This document shows, in pieces, positions 41,737 through 49,633 of a DNA stretch of 64,000 nucleotides. Position 1 is the stretch's first letter. Every line of letters begins with the position of its first letter. The notes beneath the pieces were generated by a model. It was not told the DNA's origin. It searched no databases and saw only the letters and a list, made by a program, of their open reading frames with translations. The stretch comes from Chryseobacterium arthrosphaerae (GTDB taxonomy: Bacteria > Bacteroidota > Bacteroidia > Flavobacteriales > Weeksellaceae), in the NCBI RefSeq assembly GCF_001684965.1, contig NZ_MAYG01000001.1:62001-126000 (forward strand), read 5' to 3'. A program made the position numbers and the translations under genes.

Positions 41737-43251
41737 ATGTCACAAAATCTCAGCAGACAACAGATTTACGACCGCATAAAAGCATCTTCCAAAGACAGTT
41801 ATATTTTGGAGGAAATGAAAAGGCTTGGTTTTTGGCAGGAGACCTCTACACCTTCCTTACCGGAACAACTGATACAGAAAGAAGTTGTTTTACAGCAGGA
41901 GTTGCAGGAATTACTGGCGAAAAACAGAAAGTACGGCAACCAGGAAGCGATGCTTCGTGAAATGCGTAAAAAACGGATGCAGGAAGCAAAAGCCAAAAGA
42001 GAAGTCACCAAACAAAAAAATGAACAGAAACGGCAGGATAAAGCGGATCACTGGAAGAAATTACAGGAGCAGCAGATTATTTATCTTGGTGAAAATGTTT
42101 CAAAAGGACTTCATAAAACAGATTCTGACGGGGAAAAGTTACAACAGTATTCACTTCCTGCTTTTGAAAGCATAGCAGATTTCAGCCGAAAATCAGGTTT
42201 CAGTCTTTCGGTTATCAGGTATCTTGCCTTCCACAGGAGCGTTTCAAAAAAATCTCATTACCACACTTTTGAAATTTCAAAAAAATCGGGAGGAAAAAGA
42301 AAAATTTCTGCCCCGAAGTCTCAGCTGAAAGGTTTCCAGCAATGGATTCTGGAGAATATTTTAAATAAAATCCCTGTAGGAGAAACTGTTCATGGCTTCA
42401 CCGCACAAAAATCAATCGTTACCAATGCAGAGCCGCATCTTGGGAAAGATATCATCATCAATATAGATCTGCAGGATTTTTTTCCTTCAATCAGCTATAA
42501 AAGGGTAAAGGGGCTGTTTGTGAAACTGGGCTATTCGGAACAGCTGGCGACTATTTTTGCATTAGCCTGTACCCAGGCTCACACAGAAGAAGTTTTATTG
42601 GACGGAGTTAAATATTTCGTTCATAAAGGAGAAAGGTTCCTGCCTCAGGGATCTCCTGCAAGCCCTGCAATAAGCAATCTTATTGTTTATAAGCTGGATA
42701 AGAGATTACAGGGGCTGGCCGGTAAATTAGGATTTGTATATACACGCTATGCAGATGATCTTACTTTTTCTGCGCATCAGGCCAATGATCAAAACATAAA
42801 TAAGCTTTTATATTTCGTAAAACAGGTGATCAGCGACGAAAACTTCACTGTGCATCCTGATAAGCTTCATATCATGAGAAAGAAGCATCAGCAGAAAGTG
42901 ACGGGCATTGTGGTGAATGAAAAACTGAATGTTGAGAGGAAGAAGCTGAGAAAGTTCAGGGCACTTTTACATAATATTGAAGTCAATGGATGGCAGAACC
43001 AGACCTGGGGAAAAGCATTTCATCTGATCAATGCGATAGAAGGCTATATCAATTTTGTGAATATGGTAAACCCTTCCAAAGCTTTAGCCTTTAATGAAAA
43101 ATTAAAAGCAATTATTGCAAAACACGGTAAGCCGATGACGGAGACTGTAAAAATAATTCCGGTAACTGCAGAAACAATTGAAGTTCCCGGACGTAAAGAA
43201 GAAATAGCAGCACCAAAAGAAGACAAAACAGATTGGTGGAATATTTTTTAG
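41737..43251 (+). CDS. retron reverse transcriptase, type XIII-like
   Basis: The RT makes msDNA from the adjacent RNA. Retron hallmarks are visible: NAEPH (NAxxH, residues 230-234), the catalytic Asp in NIDLQDFFPSI (D244), LPQGSPASP (303-310), YTRYADD (Y338-D341) and VTG (388-390). Residues 1-140 are an extra N-terminal, Lys/Glu/Gln-rich, probably coiled-coil region, making the protein 504 aa against the usual 300-400. A helical thumb follows, and the last 40 residues are a Pro/Glu/Lys tail. It leads a three-gene operon with the WGR and SWIM genes. Confidence 0.93.
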   Translation: MSQNLSRQQIYDRIKASSKDSYILEEMKRLGFWQETSTPSLPEQLIQKEVVLQQELQELLAKNRKYGNQEAMLREMRKKRMQEAKAKREVTKQKNEQKRQDKADHWKKLQEQQIIYLGENVSKGLHKTDSDGEKLQQYSLPAFESIADFSRKSGFSLSVIRYLAFHRSVSKKSHYHTFEISKKSGGKRKISAPKSQLKGFQQWILENILNKIPVGETVHGFTAQKSIVTNAEPHLGKDIIINIDLQDFFPSISYKRVKGLFVKLGYSEQLATIFALACTQAHTEEVLLDGVKYFVHKGERFLPQGSPASPAISNLIVYKLDKRLQGLAGKLGFVYTRYADDLTFSAHQANDQNINKLLYFVKQVISDENFTVHPDKLHIMRKKHQQKVTGIVVNEKLNVERKKLRKFRALLHNIEVNGWQNQTWGKAFHLINAIEGYINFVNMVNPSKALAFNEKLKAIIAKHGKPMTETVKIIPVTAETIEVPGRKEEIAAPKEDKTDWWNIF

Positions 43252-43295
43252 CCTGATCCCAATACCTAATAACAACATCTTAAGCCATAAGATAG

Positions 43296-46200
43296 ATGAA
43301 AATCATCAAACAGACCAAGCTCTTTTTCCACGAGGGAAAATCGGATAAAGTTTACGAAATCGATCTCTGTGAAATCAATCCCGATGCTTTTATTGTCAAT
43401 TTCCGTTACGGAAGACGGGGAGCTGCGTTGAAAGAAGGCAGTAAAACTCCTGAATTTGTTTCAAGAGAAAAAGCTGAAAGCATTTTTGACCAGCTCGAAA
43501 AAGAAAAACGAAATAAAGGATACCAGTCAGAAGTAGAAGTATTTGTAGAACTTCCGTCATTGGAAACTGTGAATATGAACTCTACTGAAGGCGTTATATT
43601 GAAACGCCTGGAAGATGCCACACAGGGAATCAATTCTTTCAAAACAGAGTGGAAAACTTCCCGTGTGATCTGGAAAGCAGCCCAAATGGAATTTAAAGAA
43701 TCGGTGCCTTATATTCTGAAACTGGCAACTAAAGGAGACGAAATGCAGCTGTATGCTTCCATTTTTGCCATCAGAACATTACAAATCACCCAGGCATCAG
43801 GACTTCTTCACAGCATTGCACACAGTACAAGACATAAACAGTATATCCGGAACGTTGCTTTTGATGCTCTTTTGACAATCAATGAAGCTTCGGAACAGGA
43901 AAAGACCGTTTCAGAATTACTGGAAAGCTTACCAGCCGACATACGGTATGCTATTGATAAAGGTGATTATGAACGCTTAAAAAAACATTACGCTGAGAAA
44001 TTCGGCAAAAAAGAAAAAGCAGATGAGCTGACCTTTCTTTATCTGCTGTCAAAAGCCTATCCTTCCCTGGTTGAGGTTATTGAAAACCTTCTCTGGCAGA
44101 TTCCTTTTGAAGCTCCTTATTTCAGAAACATCCGGGCAATATATAAGCTCGCCCGTTTCAGAGATGATGCACAGATTCTGGGAATGCTTTCATTTTTGTT
44201 CGAAAAGAAAAGACCGATGTTCAACCGAACGGTCAGCCTTGATAAAGAATCATGGAATCAGGAGCAGTACTTTTATGATTTCGGTGGCTATGTGAATGTA
44301 AGAAAAGAGCTTTCCAATAACGAAAGCAGGCTGGCATTTTCAAATTTTACCAAACTTTATTTTCAGAAGAACGGTTTTTATTATTTAAAAGATCTTGGAA
44401 AACAGAATAAAGCAAAAGAATATTTAAGGTTTGCCGTCAATGCCCTGATACAGTATTCCAATTCAGATTATACCCCTGCGGTCAGAAGACCATTAAGCGT
44501 ATACGGAAATTATGACTGGCAGAGCAGCAGATATCATTATACAGTCGTTGATTTCCCTGAGTGTTATCAGTCTTTACTTCTTACAACCATCCTTTTCGGG
44601 AATGATAAGACCCGTAAAATGGATGCCAAACTTCAGTTTTACATTAAAAAAGAACAATTCTGGAGTTCAGAATATTATTATCAGGAAAATAGAGTTACAA
44701 AAATAGAATCAGGTACAGATAATGACCAGGCTTCTTCAGAAAATACTTCTGTTAAAAAACAGCAGGAAGGAGCTTTAGAGAATATCATCAGTACATTTAA
44801 AAATATTTTCAGCTCCAATAAAGAGAAAACTGCCGATATTCAACCGAAGAAAGAGGCACCATCAATTGAGGTTGAATCCAATTATTCCAGATCCGAATTG
44901 TATCCTGAATTCTGGGATGCAATGCCGGAAGCTTATGTTCAGCTTTTGATGCAGGCAAAAATGGATCTGGTTATGAAATTCGCTTACAGAAACCTTTCCG
45001 TTCATCCTGAGTATAAAAATCTGCTGCAAAAAATCGAACCGGAAATGATGATCCGCCTGCTCAACAAATCTTCGGAATATCCTCAAAGGTTAGGCTTCGA
45101 TGCTTTGATGAAGAGAGAGACGGAACTGAGACAGAACGAAAGTTGGGTAGCACAGATTTTAGTTTCCGGAAACGAAAAAGCTAGAAACTGGGCGAAAGTG
45201 AATATTGAAAATAATACCCAGTATTTTCTTTCTTCCACAGATTTTATGACGATTCTGGTGATGAATTCACGCAAAGAGTCCAATGAATTTATCAATAATC
45301 TACTGCAAAAAGCATCTTTACCGGAAGACAGGCAGAAAGCAGTGCTCGGAAAAGTAATCATTCAACTGATTGCGCTGGAAAATAATGAAGAAAACAACAG
45401 AATTGCCGAAGCTGCTACCAAAAAACTTAAAATAACGGCTTCGTCCAATTTCTCTGAGATCAGCTGGGACATTATTGCCCAATTACTGACTTCACCGCTG
45501 AATAATAACAGATTTTTGGCCAGTGAAATCCTCCTTTCCAAATCCCGGAAATACCCTGTTACGGAAATACCTGTTTCAATCATCGAACTGCTGTTAAACA
45601 ATGAAAATAAAACCATCAGGGAAAACGGGCTTAGTCTTTTAAAGCAGTATCCGAAAGAAGAAACCGGCAACAGCTGGCAGCAGATTCTTCAGTTGCTTTC
45701 TACCGGTTATCAGGAAGTTGCAGAAGGAATCCTTGCTTTGAACGATCAGTTTGAATCACAGTCTGAAATTCAGCTGCAAACTACTGAAAGACTTTTTGAC
45801 GTATTAATGATCGAACAGAAATTTGAAAATTCCCATCAGATATTCAGAGATTATCTTGAGAAAATGGCAGCGAAATACAACGGTGCCATTCCGGTAAAAT
45901 GGCTGATCAGATTAGTATTTGCCAACAGTGTAAAAAACCGGCTTTTCGGATTTGAATTGCTGAAAAAAGTAAAGGATGACAGCCGGTTCAGCCTGAAGCA
46001 GGTCATTGCTCTGGCCAATCATGAGTTTCTGGCAGTAAGACAATGGTCCTGGAACTTTTACAAAAATAACGTTGAACGGATAAAATCTGACCGTAATCAT
46101 GCATTGGGAATTCTGGATGCGAAATGGGATGACAGCAGGGCTTTTGCATTTCACTTTTTCGAAAACGAATTCACCGATGAAGACTGGGACACAGACTGCC

Positions 46201-46640
46201 TGGTTGGAATTGTAGATTCCGTACGTTCTGATGTGGAAAGTTTTGGTAAAAATCTTATTATGAAATTCTTCAAAAAAGAACAGGGAATGGAATATCTTAC
46301 CAAACTGAGCCAGCATCCGAGCCAGAATATACAGCTGTTTGTGACCTCCTATCTTGAAGAATATGCAACAGACAACCCTGAAAAACTGAAAGAGCTAAAC
46401 TTTTATTTCCGTTCAGTGCTTTCAAGGGTCAACAGGTCAAGAACTGCCAAAAACAGGATTTTCACTTTTCTTGAAAATGAAGGAAGAAAAAGTGCAGAAT
46501 CCGCAGAGATTGTCAGCCGTATTTTAGACGATTTGTCAGCAACCACAGCCATTCAGGATAAATCCAGATGCATTGATATTATTTCTGAACTGAAAATGAT
46601 CTATCCTCAACTGAATGTCCATCTTCAATTAATCTCTTAA
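43296..46640 (+). CDS. WGR-domain, HEAT/armadillo-type helical protein (retron accessory protein)
   Basis: This 1114-aa protein begins with a WGR-like domain (about residues 1-85: KLFFHEGKSDKVYEIDL, then NFRYGRRGAALKEGSKT), a fold seen in PARPs and MolR-type proteins that touches DNA ends. The rest is almost wholly helical, in HEAT/ARM-like pairs, broken near residues 470-530 by a low-complexity Glu/Gln/Lys/Ser linker. No catalytic motif is seen. It lies 44 bases after the RT stop and 3 bases before the SWIM gene. In type XIII retrons the corresponding partner is called ARM; its effector action is unknown. Confidence 0.82.
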   Translation: MKIIKQTKLFFHEGKSDKVYEIDLCEINPDAFIVNFRYGRRGAALKEGSKTPEFVSREKAESIFDQLEKEKRNKGYQSEVEVFVELPSLETVNMNSTEGVILKRLEDATQGINSFKTEWKTSRVIWKAAQMEFKESVPYILKLATKGDEMQLYASIFAIRTLQITQASGLLHSIAHSTRHKQYIRNVAFDALLTINEASEQEKTVSELLESLPADIRYAIDKGDYERLKKHYAEKFGKKEKADELTFLYLLSKAYPSLVEVIENLLWQIPFEAPYFRNIRAIYKLARFRDDAQILGMLSFLFEKKRPMFNRTVSLDKESWNQEQYFYDFGGYVNVRKELSNNESRLAFSNFTKLYFQKNGFYYLKDLGKQNKAKEYLRFAVNALIQYSNSDYTPAVRRPLSVYGNYDWQSSRYHYTVVDFPECYQSLLLTTILFGNDKTRKMDAKLQFYIKKEQFWSSEYYYQENRVTKIESGTDNDQASSENTSVKKQQEGALENIISTFKNIFSSNKEKTADIQPKKEAPSIEVESNYSRSELYPEFWDAMPEAYVQLLMQAKMDLVMKFAYRNLSVHPEYKNLLQKIEPEMMIRLLNKSSEYPQRLGFDALMKRETELRQNESWVAQILVSGNEKARNWAKVNIENNTQYFLSSTDFMTILVMNSRKESNEFINNLLQKASLPEDRQKAVLGKVIIQLIALENNEENNRIAEAATKKLKITASSNFSEISWDIIAQLLTSPLNNNRFLASEILLSKSRKYPVTEIPVSIIELLLNNENKTIRENGLSLLKQYPKEETGNSWQQILQLLSTGYQEVAEGILALNDQFESQSEIQLQTTERLFDVLMIEQKFENSHQIFRDYLEKMAAKYNGAIPVKWLIRLVFANSVKNRLFGFELLKKVKDDSRFSLKQVIALANHEFLAVRQWSWNFYKNNVERIKSDRNHALGILDAKWDDSRAFAFHFFENEFTDEDWDTDCLVGIVDSVRSDVESFGKNLIMKFFKKEQGMEYLTKLSQHPSQNIQLFVTSYLEEYATDNPEKLKELNFYFRSVLSRVNRSRTAKNRIFTFLENEGRKSAESAEIVSRILDDLSATTAIQDKSRCIDIISELKMIYPQLNVHLQLIS

Positions 46641-46643
46641 GCC

Positions 46644-48293
46644 ATGTTATTCGATTATAAATTTCATAAAGATACGGCCATTACGAACTCTGCAACGAGC
46701 ACGCAAATGAGCTTTTCACCTGATCTGCAACGGGATCCTACATTTTTTGTGGGTAAACTCAATAAAAAAATACCTTTCAGGGAAGCTATTTCAGCACTGC
46801 ATGATGTGGTGGTTTCCGATCTTCGTTTCAAACCAAAGGACAGGGCGGAATATAAAGAATGGGTTGCTGAGCAGGAAAAGCTTTGGCTGAGTGATTATAT
46901 GGCAGAATTCCAGATTGAAGAAGTCCGGAACAGAATGGCCGAAGTAAGAGGCGAACTGGATCAGGTCTATAAAGAAAAGAACAGGGTGCTGGGGCCTTTC
47001 AATACTGCAAAAAAAGCGTATTTCGATTATCTGTATCAAAAAGACAGAGACGCCTGGTTTGTTCTCGATCCCGTTATTACAGTACATCCCGATGAGGTTT
47101 TCTTTGAATGTTTCAGCCAGGATGAATCCACTTACGGAAAACTGAGCAGCAGCTACAATGTTTTCACAGAGATCAACGAATTCAAATGTGGAACGACAAA
47201 TATTGATTATTCGGCTGCACTTTACAACGAATTCCAGAAAATAAGAGATTATAAGGATACCGAATTTAAAATTGATCCTTCAGGATTTGAAGCAAGCACT
47301 ACAAATGAAGAAGTCTATAAAGAAGAAAAGATAGATCTGCCGGATTCATGGGTCCGCGGATTTTTACAGGTAAGCTCTGCCATGACGCTGCCTGCCACAA
47401 CATTTGATCTTCATCCGATGGATGTTTTCAGTATTTGCCAGTTTCTGAGACGATTTAAAGAGAAAAAAGGACCGAGGGCACTGCGTTTTATTCTTGAGCC
47501 CGGAAAACCTGTTCAGGCTGTTTTTGAGCCTTGGTATGAGGTATTAACTTTTCACCGCTCCATGTATACAGGAACGGAAAGTAAAACAATCAGAATCTGG
47601 GGACGGAGAAGACTGTTGATCCTGGAAAGATTAATTCCTATTGCTAAAAATTTCCGGGTGGTTTTATTGGGCAACGGTCTGCCTTCATTTTATATTGCGG
47701 ATCTGGGCGATATGTTTTTTACCTTAGGGCTTTCAGGATGGACCACCAATGACTGGAGCAGGGCAGGGAATTTTGATCTGATGGCCCCGAGAAGTCATGT
47801 AGATCTCCTGACTCAGGAAAAGGTTTTCAATACATTAAAAGAAACTTGGTTCGGTACCGCTACCGAGCTATCAAGAAAGCTGAATCTGGATACAGCTGCG
47901 GTTTCGGCTTCGCTTACTTCTTATACACAGGCGGGAAGAGTAATTTATGATCTCAATTCAGGACTGTACAGAGTACGTGAGCTGACTCAGGAGCCGCTGG
48001 ATATGAAACAGTTGCGTTTTTCGAGCCCGTTGGAAGAAAAAGCAGATCAGCTGATTTCGGAAGGTAAGGTGAAAATAGATTACAGTGTTAAAAATGATGT
48101 TCTCAATATCCGGGGAACGGTGAAGGATAATAATTCTACTCTCAAAATTCAGGCTTTCATTGATAGGGACCAACGTCTTACTGATGGAAACTGCCAGTGC
48201 GGTTTTTATAAAGCAAACGGATTGAGACAGGGCCCTTGTGAACATATTCTGGCGACGAGAATGATGCTGACCAGAAAGAGTTCAGAGGTTTAA
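46644..48293 (+). CDS. winged-helix/SWIM zinc-finger protein (retron accessory protein)
   Basis: The 549-aa product has a helical N-terminus, a central domain with conserved Trp/Arg residues (IRIWGRRRLLILERLIPIA), a winged-helix segment near residues 395-440 (TATELSRKLNLDTAAVSASLTSY, then GRVIYDLNSGLYRVREL), and a C-terminal SWIM finger. The SWIM ligands are Cys517, Cys519, Cys532 and His534 in CQCGFY to PCEHI. SWIM fingers bind DNA or proteins. The gene starts 3 bases after the WGR gene. It matches the WHSWIM partner of type XIII retrons, so it is likely part of the defence response. Confidence 0.82.
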   Translation: MLFDYKFHKDTAITNSATSTQMSFSPDLQRDPTFFVGKLNKKIPFREAISALHDVVVSDLRFKPKDRAEYKEWVAEQEKLWLSDYMAEFQIEEVRNRMAEVRGELDQVYKEKNRVLGPFNTAKKAYFDYLYQKDRDAWFVLDPVITVHPDEVFFECFSQDESTYGKLSSSYNVFTEINEFKCGTTNIDYSAALYNEFQKIRDYKDTEFKIDPSGFEASTTNEEVYKEEKIDLPDSWVRGFLQVSSAMTLPATTFDLHPMDVFSICQFLRRFKEKKGPRALRFILEPGKPVQAVFEPWYEVLTFHRSMYTGTESKTIRIWGRRRLLILERLIPIAKNFRVVLLGNGLPSFYIADLGDMFFTLGLSGWTTNDWSRAGNFDLMAPRSHVDLLTQEKVFNTLKETWFGTATELSRKLNLDTAAVSASLTSYTQAGRVIYDLNSGLYRVRELTQEPLDMKQLRFSSPLEEKADQLISEGKVKIDYSVKNDVLNIRGTVKDNNSTLKIQAFIDRDQRLTDGNCQCGFYKANGLRQGPCEHILATRMMLTRKSSEV

Positions 48294-48306
48294 GTCAGTA
48301 AAAAAT

Positions 48307-48369
48307 AATCCGGCAGTTCAGCGGTTATAATGCTTTTCGGTAATACAGCCGGGACTGCAGAAGTTTTCC
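48307..48369 (+). pseudogene. degraded tRNA-Asp fragment
   Basis: Bases 48307-48333 match the first 28 bases of the window's tRNA-Asp at 24 positions, with one deletion in the D loop. The anticodon and T arms are lost or scrambled. The 3' part ends in GCAGAAGTTTTC, the exact flank found after copies 2 and 3 of the array. It begins 14 bases after the SWIM stop and cannot fold into a tRNA. Confidence 0.8.
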
Positions 48370-48397
48370 GGAAATAGGAATTTATAAATCATAATGA

Positions 48398-48431
48398 TAA
48401 TCCCCGATTCTGAAAACAGAATCGGGGGTTA
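48398..48431. terminator. bidirectional terminator between retron operon and PI-PLC gene
   Basis: CCCCGATTCTG and CAGAATCGGGG pair perfectly around AAAA. It can end both the retron operon and the minus-strand PI-PLC gene. Confidence 0.7.
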
Positions 48432-48433
48432 AT

Positions 48434-49615
48434 TTATTTACATGAAGTATTGACCGGGTTATTAAGATAATCCTTTCCCTGAGGTGGCTGTACAAAATAA
48501 GGCGTTCCATAGGTGTTTCCCGGACGGAAAAAATCGGTGGAGATCACCTGCGCACCGCTGCTGAACGCTGCTTTAGCTCTTGTGGAATCATTGACTTTAG
48601 CCTCATACGTTTCGATATCTGATCTTGTTCTTACCATATAGCCCTGTTTTACGAGATCCTGGATTTCTTTCTGCCTTACAATCGCATTATCCCGCAGTAT
48701 GAATCCGGCAAAAGAATCATCGGGTTCACTGTTCAGAAACATAAGCCTTTCCTTTAATGAACCATTGATCAGGTAAGGGTTGTTTTTGGAAGATAAAGTT
48801 CCTGCACTTCCGGGAAGCAGCATAAAGATAAATTTGCCCTTACTTTCGTTAAGCGTTGGCCAGTTATGATGAGTTACGGCGTCTTTGAGCGTTTTGTATG
48901 TACCCTGAACGTCCTTTGGAGTGATGATCTTATCTTTACCAAGGTATTTTACAATTTCTGCGTCCAGGTCGTCATAAGCCTTTTTATCGAACGGTAAAAC
49001 CTTCGTACTGTTTTCAAGGATCGGGAAACCGGAATCCTTTGCTTCGATCATCATAAAAATTGGTGTATGATCCGGATGCTGATCAGACCAGGTTTTAAGG
49101 GCAGTAAGTGCATCTTTTAAGGTAGGGTAATGGGTCCTGAAATCAATATCAGCCATATGCAGTACTTTGAAACCCGGCTGATCCAGTCCTTTTGTATTAA
49201 AAGGAGCCAGATCAGTCACCCCTTTTCCTTTTAAAATCCGGTAACTTGCAGGATTACTGAATCTTTTCCCGTCAGGGTCATAATAAACATCTATTTCCAG
49301 TCCTCTGAGATTGGCGTCGAGCTGTTCTGCAAAATCGGGATGATTATAATTCAGCCCTTCTTTCATGTCCATTCCGTTAGGATGATATTCCTTGAACTTT
49401 TCTTTTTGTTCCTCAGACATCATGCTGTCGTATTTCTGCATCATACCTTTGATGATAGGGGATACCAGCTCCAACACTTTAGGATCTGCAGGCTGTGCGT
49501 AAGAATTGTGGGTTCCTACGATCTGCAGTTGGTTGATCTTCGGATTCCTGCATTGATCCTGTGCCTGTAATAATGCTGTCATACAGAATGCAGCACTGTA
49601 TATATACTTTTTCAT
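48434..49615 (-). CDS. secreted Ca2+-dependent PI-PLC-like phosphodiesterase
   Basis: The 393-aa product has a signal peptide ending near ALLQAQDQC. The TIM-barrel PI-PLC blocks are GTHNSYAQ (first catalytic His), RGLEIDVYYD, FKVLHMADIDF (second His) and TPIFMMIEAKDS. These fit the bacterial calcium-dependent phosphoinositide-specific PLC family rather than the classic Bacillus type. It probably acts in the periplasm or outside on phosphodiesters such as inositol phospholipids. The TonB-dependent receptor gene lies 18 bases upstream on the same strand, so import of the product is plausible. Confidence 0.85.
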   Translation of the reverse strand: MKKYIYSAAFCMTALLQAQDQCRNPKINQLQIVGTHNSYAQPADPKVLELVSPIIKGMMQKYDSMMSEEQKEKFKEYHPNGMDMKEGLNYNHPDFAEQLDANLRGLEIDVYYDPDGKRFSNPASYRILKGKGVTDLAPFNTKGLDQPGFKVLHMADIDFRTHYPTLKDALTALKTWSDQHPDHTPIFMMIEAKDSGFPILENSTKVLPFDKKAYDDLDAEIVKYLGKDKIITPKDVQGTYKTLKDAVTHHNWPTLNESKGKFIFMLLPGSAGTLSSKNNPYLINGSLKERLMFLNSEPDDSFAGFILRDNAIVRQKEIQDLVKQGYMVRTRSDIETYEAKVNDSTRAKAAFSSGAQVISTDFFRPGNTYGTPYFVQPPQGKDYLNNPVNTSCK

Positions 49616-49633
49616 TGATGAATATTTTTTTGA

